From: an uncultured Winogradskyella sp.
GTDB lineage: Bacteria > Bacteroidota > Bacteroidia > Flavobacteriales > Flavobacteriaceae
Assembly: GCF_947496485.1 (NCBI RefSeq)
Contig: NZ_CANMCZ010000001.1
Span: 1,483,596-1,547,595, forward strand
Length of the DNA: 64,000 nt
Direction of reading: 5' to 3'
The position numbers were made by a program, and so were the translations under genes. Each line of letters starts with the position of its first letter. The stretch's first letter is position 1. Positions 26,206-34,115 of the stretch are shown here, one piece after another. The notes under the pieces are model-generated. The model did no database searches, had not been told where the DNA came from, and was given only the letters and a program-made list of their open reading frames with translations.

Positions 26206-26982
26206 TTATTTTTCGACAAACTGTTTTATTTCGTAAGATAATTCTGATTTATTCTCAATATGACTCATGTGTCCTTCTGAAAATTCAACATATTTAATAT
26301 CAGTATTAGTGATTTGGGATTTTAATTTTTCACCATCAACAATCCAGTCCTTTAGACCAATAATAATTAGTTTGTTGCCATTTAACTTTCTAAAACTATC
26401 AAAATAATCTGGTCTTAGCCGCATACCTTCTGAAGCCGCAATGTAGCCTTGGACAGGTGTTTGCAGTGCTATTTGCAAAGCTTCCTCTAGCTCATTTTGA
26501 AACTTCACTCTACTTTCAGGTGCAAAAAGATTGGCAAAAGACATCCTGATTAAACTTTCAAAATGAGTTTTTACCATTTCGTTTGCTTGCATTCTAAGTT
26601 TTTTGCGTTCTTCATCATCGGCTTCAAAAGTCGAATTCATTAAACACAAACCTTCAAAAAGCTGAGGTTGCTTTTTGGCTAAGGCCAAAGTGACATAACC
26701 GCCCATGGAATGTCCAATAAAAGTTGCCTTGTTAATCTCAAGATTTTTTAAAACAGCAAATACCGCATCTGCCATGTCATCCATAGTGTGCACATAACCT
26801 AAACAATCCGATTTTCCATGACCTAGTAAATCAATACAAACGACTTGATGCTTTTTTGATAATTCAGGAACTAGATCATTCCACATATCAACGGTTTCGA
26901 GAAAACCGTGTAGTAGAACAACCGCAGGACCTTCTCCAGTTAAGGTATAATGGATAGCACTGTTTTTATATTCTAAAATCAT
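26206..26982 (-). CDS. Alpha/beta hydrolase
   Basis: A 258-residue cytoplasmic alpha/beta hydrolase fold enzyme. It has the oxyanion region VVLLHGFLET, the nucleophile elbow GHSMGGYV (Ser near residue 92), an acid in GLKDWIVDG and the His in EGHMSHIE. This resembles flavobacterial MhpC/BioH-like esterases; substrate cannot be predicted. A TAnnTTTG element lies directly upstream. Confidence 0.9.
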   Translation of the reverse strand: MILEYKNSAIHYTLTGEGPAVVLLHGFLETVDMWNDLVPELSKKHQVVCIDLLGHGKSDCLGYVHTMDDMADAVFAVLKNLEINKATFIGHSMGGYVTLALAKKQPQLFEGLCLMNSTFEADDEERKKLRMQANEMVKTHFESLIRMSFANLFAPESRVKFQNELEEALQIALQTPVQGYIAASEGMRLRPDYFDSFRKLNGNKLIIIGLKDWIVDGEKLKSQITNTDIKYVEFSEGHMSHIENKSELSYEIKQFVEK

Positions 26983-26987
26983 AATTG

Positions 26988-26995
26988 CAAAGATA
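26988..26995 (-). promoter_or_regulatory. Candidate -7 element for the alpha/beta hydrolase
   Basis: TATCTTTG on the minus strand, 5 bases upstream of the ATG, predicting a leaderless or nearly leaderless transcript. The -33 is not clear. Confidence 0.5.
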
Positions 26996-27040
26996 AATTT
27001 TGAATGCGTTTTTACGACACAATCATCACTAACATTTTAG

Positions 27041-27048
27041 TATATTTG
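27041..27048 (+). promoter_or_regulatory. Candidate -7 element for the second serine hydrolase
   Basis: TATATTTG matches TAnnTTTG exactly, 28 bases upstream of the ATG. It would drive the serine hydrolase, brnQ and the methyltransferase as one transcript. Confidence 0.55.
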
Positions 27049-27076
27049 ATTTCTTTCAAACTAAATAAAAAATCAA

Positions 27077-28627
27077 ATGATTTTAAAGCGACTATTACTC
27101 TTAACCCTATTCTTCTGTAGCGTTACATTATCCGCTCAGATTGAAGAGCAAGAACTAGATAAATTAGTAAAAGAAACTTTAACCACTTTTGATGTTCCTG
27201 GTATATCAGTGGGAGTTTTAAAAGACGGGAAAATAGTCTATGCCAAAGGACATGGAGTCCGTTCTTTGACGACTAAAAAAGACATGAACGATAATACGTT
27301 AGTTGGTGTTGCTTCTAATAGTAAAGGCTTTACCTGTTTTGCTTTAGCCATGATGATTGATGCAGGGAAACTGAATTGGGATGATAAAGTTCGTAAACAT
27401 ATTCCAGAATTTCAATTGCACGATTCTTGGGCAACCGAAAACTTTACGGTTAGAGATTTAGTGACACACAGAAGTGGAATGGGATTAGGAGCAGGTGATT
27501 TAATGTTTTTTCCAGAAGGCAATGATTTTAATGTTGATGATGTGATTAACAATGTAAAGTACTTAGAACTTGAAACCTCATTTAGAAGCAAATTTGCATA
27601 CAATAATAATATGTTTATTATCGCTGGTGAAGTTTTAAAACGTGTCAGCGGTTTGTCTTGGGAAGCGTTTATTGAAACCAAGATTATGAAACCGGTTGGG
27701 ATGAAGAATTCCAAAGCCTCTTATAATCGTGTGACTGATAAATCTAATATTATCGAAGCACATACCAGAGCAGAAGGCAAGGTGATTCAAATTCCGCACG
27801 ATTGGAGTGAAACTGCAAATGCTGCAGGAGGTATTGTTAGCAATGTGCTCGATATGATGACTTGGGCAAAATTCTTAATGAACGATGCTGTGACTGAAAG
27901 TGGAGAACGTTTGTTGAGCAAGGAAGAATTTCATGAACTATGGCAATTACAAACACCATTAAAAGTAAGGGCAGGTGATTGGTATGATTCTAACTTTAGA
28001 GGTTATGGTTTAGGTTGGTTTGTCACTGATGTAAAAGGAGGTCATAAACAAGTCTATCATACAGGTGGTTTATTGGGAACGGTTACACAGTTTACTATGA
28101 TTCCTGATTTGGATTTGGCCATTGTGGTGTTAACAAATCAGATGAATGGTTCTGCATTTAATACCATTACTAATACAATTAAAGATTCGTATTTAGGTTA
28201 TGAAAACAGAAATTGGCTAGAAAAGTATGGAGCTCGAAATGTAGATTATTTAAAATATAATGATAGTATTAAAGCAGCTGTTTATGATAAGACTGCAAAA
28301 ATGAAAGGTGTTGCAACGCTTCCAAAACCTGAATATATTGTTGGTACCTATAGAGACGATTGGTTTGGTGATGTTAATATTTCTCATGATGGTAAAACCT
28401 ATAGCATAAAGTGTAAACGTTCACCCGCACTGTCTGGCGAATTATTAACATATAGTGCGACAACTTTTGTTGCGAAATGGAACAATAGAAGCTTTGATGC
28501 CGATGTTTTTGTGCAATTTACCTTTAATGAAAAAGGTGAAGCGGTTTCTGCCACCATGAAATACATTGCGCCAATTACAGACTTTAGTTTCGATTTTCAT
28601 GATTTAGAACTTGTAAAGACTAACTAA
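27077..28627 (+). CDS. Secreted serine hydrolase with DUF3471-like C-terminus
   Basis: A 516-residue protein with signal peptide MILKRLLLLTLFFCSVTLSAQ. The beta-lactamase-related domain has the nucleophile in VASNSKGFTCF (SxxK near residue 80), the Tyr motif YNNNMFIIAGE and HTGGLLGTV as the third box. The C-terminal 100 residues (YIVGTYRDDWFGDVNIS) resemble the DUF3471 beta domain. It is likely a periplasmic or secreted esterase/peptidase. brnQ begins immediately after its stop codon. Confidence 0.9.
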   Translation: MILKRLLLLTLFFCSVTLSAQIEEQELDKLVKETLTTFDVPGISVGVLKDGKIVYAKGHGVRSLTTKKDMNDNTLVGVASNSKGFTCFALAMMIDAGKLNWDDKVRKHIPEFQLHDSWATENFTVRDLVTHRSGMGLGAGDLMFFPEGNDFNVDDVINNVKYLELETSFRSKFAYNNNMFIIAGEVLKRVSGLSWEAFIETKIMKPVGMKNSKASYNRVTDKSNIIEAHTRAEGKVIQIPHDWSETANAAGGIVSNVLDMMTWAKFLMNDAVTESGERLLSKEEFHELWQLQTPLKVRAGDWYDSNFRGYGLGWFVTDVKGGHKQVYHTGGLLGTVTQFTMIPDLDLAIVVLTNQMNGSAFNTITNTIKDSYLGYENRNWLEKYGARNVDYLKYNDSIKAAVYDKTAKMKGVATLPKPEYIVGTYRDDWFGDVNISHDGKTYSIKCKRSPALSGELLTYSATTFVAKWNNRSFDADVFVQFTFNEKGEAVSATMKYIAPITDFSFDFHDLELVKTN

Positions 28628-29935
28628 GTGAACATTCAACGTAAAGAACTTTTAGTTACAAGTTTTGCTTTATTCTCTTTATTTTTTGGAGCAGGAAACT
28701 TGTTATTACCACCATTATTAGGCTATAATGCAGGTGAAAATTGGTTTTGGGTAACCGTAGGTTTTATGATTACTGCTGTGGTTATTCCTATCATTGGAAT
28801 TCTTGCGCATGCCAGATTGCAAGGCACTTTGTATGATTTTGGTAAAAAAGTATCACCAGCTTTTAGTTTAATTTATTGTATAATCATATACGTTATTGCT
28901 GTGGCCATTCCATCACCAAGAACAGCAGCGGCCACGCATGAGATTGCCATTCATCCTGCTTTTGGCACAAGCCCATTATTAACAAGTGCTATTTACTTTG
29001 CACTCGTTTTGGTATTTGTGCTCAACCGTTCAAAAATTTTGAACCTTATCGGGAAATTTCTAACACCATTCATTGTGATTATGCTTTTGGCCGTTATTGG
29101 TATTGGCTTATCGTCTTCTGAATTTACAACAGGAGCTTCAACGTTTGAAATACCAATTGTAACAGGAATTTTAGAAGGGTATCAAACTTTTGATGCTATT
29201 GGTGCTGTCGTTGTTGGTGCTGTAATTATTGTGTCTCTGAATTTTAAAAACATGAAGGTAAGTGCGTTTGAATCTAAACGCAAACTCATAAGACAATCAG
29301 GATTCATAGCAGGTACAGGTCTCTTTATTATTTATGCAGGTTTAATTTCTGTAGGAGCGTATTATGGTTCTGAAATCAAAGTCAACTCAGAACTCAGTAG
29401 CGATATGCAACGTGCCAATTTATTGCGAGGCATTAGTATTGCGTCTTTAGGTGAATTTGGAAATACCGTTTTAAGTGTGCTTATCTCTTTAGCTTGTTTT
29501 ACTACAGCTATTGGTATTGTGGCAGGTACAGCCGATTATTTTAGAGGTCTGTTTCATAAGTCTCAAACTGTTTATGTGGTTACAGCAGTCATTGCTTGTA
29601 TGGCAGGAATTGGTGTTGGGCAATTAGATTTTAACTCTATAATTGTCATTGCCATTCCGGTATTGTTATGTGTTTATCCAATTACCATTGTGCTGATTTT
29701 ATTGAATGTCTTACCAGAGAAATTAGCAACTTCCTTGGTGTTTAGAGCTGTTGTATTAGTGACATTTCTGTTTAGTTTACCAGATGTCATTGGGTTTATT
29801 AGTCCTTCAGAAGGTTTAAAATCCATAACAGAGTATATTCCATTTTCGCAGTACAGTTTAGGTTGGATCTTGCCAGCTTTAGTGGCTTTTGTTATTTCGT
29901 CTGTTGTACAATCTTTAAAGCCGAATGAAGGATGA
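28628..29935 (+). CDS. brnQ: Branched-chain amino acid:cation symporter BrnQ
   Basis: A 435-residue LIVCS-family inner-membrane transporter with about 12 hydrophobic helices. The conserved N-terminus LFSLFFGAGNLLLPP and motifs such as SPRTAAATHE and TTAIGIVAGTADYF are clear. The start is GTG directly abutting the stop of the preceding gene, which implies translational coupling. It imports Leu/Ile/Val with Na+ or H+. Its last 4 bases overlap the methyltransferase start. Confidence 0.92.
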   Translation: MNIQRKELLVTSFALFSLFFGAGNLLLPPLLGYNAGENWFWVTVGFMITAVVIPIIGILAHARLQGTLYDFGKKVSPAFSLIYCIIIYVIAVAIPSPRTAAATHEIAIHPAFGTSPLLTSAIYFALVLVFVLNRSKILNLIGKFLTPFIVIMLLAVIGIGLSSSEFTTGASTFEIPIVTGILEGYQTFDAIGAVVVGAVIIVSLNFKNMKVSAFESKRKLIRQSGFIAGTGLFIIYAGLISVGAYYGSEIKVNSELSSDMQRANLLRGISIASLGEFGNTVLSVLISLACFTTAIGIVAGTADYFRGLFHKSQTVYVVTAVIACMAGIGVGQLDFNSIIVIAIPVLLCVYPITIVLILLNVLPEKLATSLVFRAVVLVTFLFSLPDVIGFISPSEGLKSITEYIPFSQYSLGWILPALVAFVISSVVQSLKPNEG

Positions 29936-30630
29936 AGTACATGGGAAGCAAGGCACGCTTTGCCAAAGATTTATTGCCAATTATTTTAAAAGACAGACAA
30001 CCAGACCAAGCTTATCTCGAACCTTTTGCTGGTGGCATGAATATGATAGACAGGGTTGATGGCATACGTATAGCCAATGACCAACACCAAGAATTAATGG
30101 CCATGTGGCAAGCTTTAATTTACGATAATTGGGATCCGCCAAAAACCGTAAGTGAAGAAGACTACAAACTCATAAAATATAACCAAGCAGATTACCCAAA
30201 ACATTTGGTCGGATATGTTGGATTTAACTCTTTTGGCGGCAAGTGGTTTGCAGGTTACCGACGTGATAAAGAAGGCAAACGCGATTATTGGGGCGAACAT
30301 TACCGCAATATCACAAAGCAAGTTCCAAAACTAGATGGTGTGATATTGTCTTGTAAATCGTATACAGAATTAGAGATTCCCAAAAACAGTATTATTTATT
30401 GCGATCCTCCTTATGCATCTACTACAAAATATAGAGACAGGTTTGACCATGAGGAATTTTGGGAATGGTGCAGACAGCAAAGTAAAGCTGGTCATCAAGT
30501 CTTTATAAGTGAATATAATGCACCTGAAGACTTCAATTGTATCTGGGAAAAGGATGCAAAAACTACCTTTTCTTGGCATGCAGAGAATTTATCCACTAAA
30601 GTTGCTTTGGAGCGGTTATTTGTATATTAG
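29932..30630 (+). CDS. D12-class N6-adenine DNA methyltransferase (solitary, Dam-like)
   Basis: A 232-residue methyltransferase. It has the SAM-binding start KYMGSKARFAKDLLPII, the FxGxG-type EPFAGGMNM near residue 28, and the catalytic DPPY in IIYCDPPYAS near residue 157. No restriction endonuclease or specificity subunit is nearby, so it is an orphan, possibly epigenetic or phage-derived. It overlaps brnQ by an ATGA and its stop overlaps the stop of the convergent LRR gene. Target sequence unknown. Confidence 0.88.
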   Translation: MKYMGSKARFAKDLLPIILKDRQPDQAYLEPFAGGMNMIDRVDGIRIANDQHQELMAMWQALIYDNWDPPKTVSEEDYKLIKYNQADYPKHLVGYVGFNSFGGKWFAGYRRDKEGKRDYWGEHYRNITKQVPKLDGVILSCKSYTELEIPKNSIIYCDPPYASTTKYRDRFDHEEFWEWCRQQSKAGHQVFISEYNAPEDFNCIWEKDAKTTFSWHAENLSTKVALERLFVY

Positions 30631-32003
30631 TTACAAGCTGTAGAATAATTTGCGGAGGCATCTTTGTTCCAATCATCTGGAATATTTTGAAATTGACTCT
30701 CACTAACTTTTATACAATTAAGATTATTCAATGTGCAGTCTAAATTAGATAAATTTGCGTTATAGCTTAAATCTAAATTCGTAAGTGCATTGTTAGATAC
30801 TTCTAAAATGGCTAAATTACTAATAGTGCCAAGATTTAGATTAGAGAGATTACTATTATTACATTCAAGCCAAACCAATTGAGAATTAGCGCTAACATCT
30901 AGATTAGTTAATTGCGCATTATCATTGAAATACAGAAACTCTAAAGCAGTATTATTACTAAAATCTAAGTTAGATATTTGCGTATTGCCACCATAAATGT
31001 AGGTGAGCATTGTATTATTAGTAAGATCTATAGTGCTGATTGGGTTATTATAAAAACCAATGTTTTGCAATTCAGTATTATTAGTAACATCGATAGTACT
31101 AATTTGATTGCCTTCAAAGGCCAGGCCTTGAAGTTCTGAGTTGTTTGTAACGTCTAATGTTGTCAACTGATTACCACCTAAACCAAGCCCTTTTAAAGCC
31201 AAATTGTTACTTACATCTATATCTGTTAATTGACAATCTAAACATGTTAAATAATCTAAGTCTAAATTATTACTAACGTTTAGATCAGAGATTTGTGTGC
31301 CCCAAAATGATAATTTTTTAAGCTTTGTATTATTACTAACATCAATAGAAGAAAGGTTTATAAAACGCGCATCTAGCACCTCTAAATCTAAATTATTAGA
31401 CACATCTATACTAGCTAATGCGTTGTTGTAGCACCATAATATTTTTAATAATGTATTGTTACTAACATCTAAAGTTGAAAGTTGCGAATTGTCATAAGTA
31501 TACAATTCTTTAAGATTAACATTATTACTTACATCTAGGTTCGATAGGTTATTCGCATGACATCTTAGAATTTCAAGTTCAGTATTTTGGCTCACATTCA
31601 AACTGGTTAATGATTGAAATCTACTGTAACCACAATTGAGCTCTTTTAACTTTAAATTACTGCTTAAATCTAGGTTGCTTAAACTTTGTCCGTCACAATT
31701 AAGAATTTCTAAATTTGTAAAGAATTCTATACCAGTTAAATCCATAATGTCATTACTGGTATCGTTAAAATTAAAATCAGAAATATCTAATTCTGTAACG
31801 TTGACTACGTTTGAAATAATAATGCTCCCATCTAACACATCATCATAACCTTGATCTATTAAGGCTTGCTCAAAAATGGGATCTGGTATATTCCCTAGGT
31901 TTGGAGTATTAGAGTTTTCATCATCTGTTCCGCATCCAGTAAAAGCAAAACTGATTGCTAAGTATAAAACTAAAAGTGAAATAGATTTTGAAAACTTGGC
32001 CAT
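30627..32003 (-). CDS. Leucine-rich-repeat lipoprotein
   Basis: A 458-residue lipoprotein (signal MAKFSKSISLLVLYLAISFA, lipobox FTGC). After an IPDPIFEQALIDQGYDD cap, about fifteen 21-residue repeats follow the consensus LDVSNNxxLxxLxxxxNxLS, as in internalin-like LRRs of Bacteroidota. No C-terminal sorting domain is present, so it is anchored by lipid. Likely a surface binding protein; the ligand is unknown. The ATG at the signal peptide is used over one 24 bases upstream. Confidence 0.88.
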   Translation of the reverse strand: MAKFSKSISLLVLYLAISFAFTGCGTDDENSNTPNLGNIPDPIFEQALIDQGYDDVLDGSIIISNVVNVTELDISDFNFNDTSNDIMDLTGIEFFTNLEILNCDGQSLSNLDLSSNLKLKELNCGYSRFQSLTSLNVSQNTELEILRCHANNLSNLDVSNNVNLKELYTYDNSQLSTLDVSNNTLLKILWCYNNALASIDVSNNLDLEVLDARFINLSSIDVSNNTKLKKLSFWGTQISDLNVSNNLDLDYLTCLDCQLTDIDVSNNLALKGLGLGGNQLTTLDVTNNSELQGLAFEGNQISTIDVTNNTELQNIGFYNNPISTIDLTNNTMLTYIYGGNTQISNLDFSNNTALEFLYFNDNAQLTNLDVSANSQLVWLECNNSNLSNLNLGTISNLAILEVSNNALTNLDLSYNANLSNLDCTLNNLNCIKVSESQFQNIPDDWNKDASANYSTACN

Positions 32004-32030
32004 AATTAAATAGTTTAAACACATCATTTG

Positions 32031-32066
32031 ATACTAAAGATACTAAAGATACTAAAGATACTAAAT
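32031..32066. repeat. Four tandem copies of a 9-bp unit upstream of the LRR gene
   Basis: The unit ATACTAAAG is repeated four times (the last ends in T). On the minus strand each unit reads TATCTTTAG, one base from the -7 consensus TAnnTTTG, and the array lies 28 bases upstream of the LRR gene start. Confidence 0.85.
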
Positions 32067-32123
32067 ATCAGAATATAGAGTTTGAAGTAACCAGAATTCA
32101 ATTCCAAATTAACCTATAAGTAT

Positions 32124-33416
32124 TTAAGAATTCATCAAATCCTCAATCTCTTCAATTTCAATAGGAATATTTCGCATCAAATTAAAAGGTTCTCCAGAGG
32201 CTTGTATCACCACATCATCCTCTAAGCGAATTCCAAAACCTTCATCTGGGATATAAATACCAGGTTCTACGGTAAATACCATATTGGCTTGCATAGGCTC
32301 GTGCAGTAAACCATAATCGTGGGTGTCCAATCCCATGTGATGCGATGTACCATGCATAAAGTATTTTTTATAAGCTGGCCAATCTGGGTTTTCGTTTTGT
32401 ACATCGGCTTTGTCAATAAGTCCTAAACCTAAGAGTTCTGAAGTCATCAGTTTACCAACTTCAATGTGGTATTGTTCCCAAAGCGTTCCAGGAACAAGCA
32501 TTTTGGTGGCTGCATCTTTAACACGATTCACAGCATTATAAACTGCTTTTTGTCTTTCGTTATAGCGTCCAGAAACAGGTATGGTACGCGTCATATCACT
32601 GGCGTAATTGGCATATTCAGCACCAGCATCAATCAAAATTAAATCACCAGCTTTACATTGTTGGTTGTTCTCTATATAGTGTAGTACGTTGGCGTTGTTT
32701 CCTGAGCCTACAATTGGAGTGTAAGCAAAACCTTTAGAACGGTTATTGAGGAACTCGTGCATAAACTCGGCTTCGATATTGTACTCCCAAACATCTGGTT
32801 TTACAAAATTAAGCACACGTCTAAAGCCTTTTTCGGTGATATCACAGGCCTTTTGTATCAGGTCTAATTCTATCTGATCTTTTACAGAACGCAAACGTTG
32901 TAAAATAGGATTACTCTTAGCGACGCTATGTGCAGGATACTTTTCTTTTAGCCATTTGGTAAACCGATCTTCGCGCGTTTCGGTGTCTACATTGGCTCTG
33001 TAATGTTCGTTAGTATTAATATAAACCGTGTCACATTGGGTCATGATTTCAAACATGATTTTCTCCATATCCTGCAACCAATACACAGTTTTAATTCCAG
33101 ACGTTTTTAAAGCCGCTTCTTTAGTTAGTTTTTCACCTTCCCATATCGCTATGTGCTCATTGGTCTCTTTTAAGAATAAAATCTCACGATGCTTTTCTTT
33201 TGGGCAATCTGGAAACAGTACCAAAATACTTTCTTCTTGATCCACACCACTTAGATAAAAGATATCGCGATGCTGCTGAAATGGCATAGTGCTATCGGCA
33301 CTAATCGGATAAATATCGTTAGAGTTAAACACCGCTAAACTACTTGGTTTCATCTGAGCTATAAAGTTTTTGCGGTTTTTTATAAATAGGTTGCGGTCTA
33401 TTGGATGGTATTTCAT
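32124..33416 (-). CDS. pepP: Xaa-Pro aminopeptidase (aminopeptidase P)
   Basis: A 430-residue M24B metallopeptidase that removes N-terminal residues preceding proline. Metal ligands are visible: DAGAEYANYASDMTRTIPV (two Asp), HGTSHHMGLDTHD (His), VEPGIYIP (Glu) and RLEDDVVI (Glu). The N-terminal creatinase-like domain includes FYLSGVDQEESILVLFP. The start MKYHPIDRNLF is chosen; the upstream 10 residues are not family-like. A near-consensus TTACTTTG element lies about 27 bases upstream. Confidence 0.93.
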   Translation of the reverse strand: MKYHPIDRNLFIKNRKNFIAQMKPSSLAVFNSNDIYPISADSTMPFQQHRDIFYLSGVDQEESILVLFPDCPKEKHREILFLKETNEHIAIWEGEKLTKEAALKTSGIKTVYWLQDMEKIMFEIMTQCDTVYINTNEHYRANVDTETREDRFTKWLKEKYPAHSVAKSNPILQRLRSVKDQIELDLIQKACDITEKGFRRVLNFVKPDVWEYNIEAEFMHEFLNNRSKGFAYTPIVGSGNNANVLHYIENNQQCKAGDLILIDAGAEYANYASDMTRTIPVSGRYNERQKAVYNAVNRVKDAATKMLVPGTLWEQYHIEVGKLMTSELLGLGLIDKADVQNENPDWPAYKKYFMHGTSHHMGLDTHDYGLLHEPMQANMVFTVEPGIYIPDEGFGIRLEDDVVIQASGEPFNLMRNIPIEIEEIEDLMNS

Positions 33417-33455
33417 TTGAAAAATATTTATTGTTTTAATCTGCAAAGTAAATCG

Positions 33456-33503
33456 TTGTCATTCTGAATTTATTTCAGAATCTGAAACGAGTTCAGATTG
33501 ACA
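33456..33503. repeat. REP-like double-hairpin palindrome
   Basis: Outer TGTCA/TGACA ends enclose two adjacent hairpins: TTCTGAA/TTCAGAA (33462-33480) and TCTGAA/TTCAGA (33481-33497). The sequence resembles the short intergenic GTCATTCTGAA palindromes dispersed in flavobacterial genomes. It lies just upstream of pepP. Confidence 0.6.
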
Positions 33504-33562
33504 AAAACTAATTGAAGAACAAAATCTTAATTAAGTGTTTCAAAAATACCAATTTGCTGGGC

Positions 33563-33600
33563 ATAAAAAAAAGGCAATCTGTAATAAGATTGCCTTCATT
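33563..33600 (-). terminator. Intrinsic terminator of the glycine-zipper gene
   Basis: A perfect 10-bp stem, AAGGCAATCT/AGATTGCCTT, with a 6-nt loop, is followed on the minus strand by eight T residues. The stem core GGCAATCT/AGATTGCC is the same as in the palindrome at about 61.1 kb. Confidence 0.85.
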
Positions 33601-33618
33601 TGATTAGTTATGTAAAAG

Positions 33619-33918
33619 TTATTTAGCCATCGCTTTTTTCACCATGCCTATAATAGCCATTAAGATACCACCACCAACACCACCTCCGGCAACGCTGCCC
33701 AAGATGCTACTAAGATCCATACTCGATGATGCTTCAGCTGCCTCAGCACCTGTAAGGCCTAACATGCCCAATACGGTTCCGCCAAGTCCACCGCCAAGAA
33801 TACCGACAATAGAATTCCATAAGGTACCAAGAGATGAATTTTTCATTAGCTTGCCAGCAAGATTTCCGCCAACAGCTCCACTGACTAATTGAATAATTAG
33901 AGGTAAATACTCTTCCAT
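33619..33918 (-). CDS. Small glycine-zipper membrane protein
   Basis: A 99-residue protein rich in Gly and Ala. It has two or three short hydrophobic segments with glycine-zipper spacing (VSGAVGGNLAGKL, GILGGGLGGTVLGMLG, VAGGGVGGGILMAIIG) and a basic end (KKAMAK). Homologues appear common in flavobacteria without known function. It has a dedicated strong terminator, so is a single-gene transcript. Membrane association is likely; a bacteriocin-like role cannot be excluded but no export signal or immunity gene is seen. Confidence 0.75.
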   Translation of the reverse strand: MEEYLPLIIQLVSGAVGGNLAGKLMKNSSLGTLWNSIVGILGGGLGGTVLGMLGLTGAEAAEASSSMDLSSILGSVAGGGVGGGILMAIIGMVKKAMAK

Positions 33919-34053
33919 TTTAATGTGATTTTATTAGTTAATTGCGCTCAATGTAATGAATTTATTTAAAAAATTGTTAAAAAATAAAGAATAACACATT
34001 TTTGAGATATTAAAATTATCAAATTTATAATTACTTAAGGTTGTTAAACTTTA

Positions 34054-34112
34054 GGTTAGTTTTTTGATGATTCTATGTTTATTCATTAATTTCATGCTTA
34101 TAAAAACTAACC
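34054..34112 (+). promoter_or_regulatory. 11-bp inverted repeat in the leader of the Asp-box gene
   Basis: GGTTAGTTTTT (34054-34064) and AAAAACTAACC (34102-34112) are perfect reverse complements enclosing 37 bases, ending 3 bases before the ATG. If transcribed, the stem would abut the start codon and could affect translation. It could instead be a protein-binding dyad. Confidence 0.5.
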
Positions 34113-34115
34113 AAC

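Noticed and set aside
29932-30630. Restriction-modification system or prophage around the methyltransferase
   Set aside because: The neighbours are a transporter and an LRR lipoprotein; no endonuclease, integrase or phage structural gene is visible.
32031-32066. CRISPR-like array
   Set aside because: The units are 9 bp and directly tandem without spacers, so this is a short tandem repeat.
33028-33240. Plus-strand frame within pepP
   Set aside because: Shadow of the conserved aminopeptidase frame.
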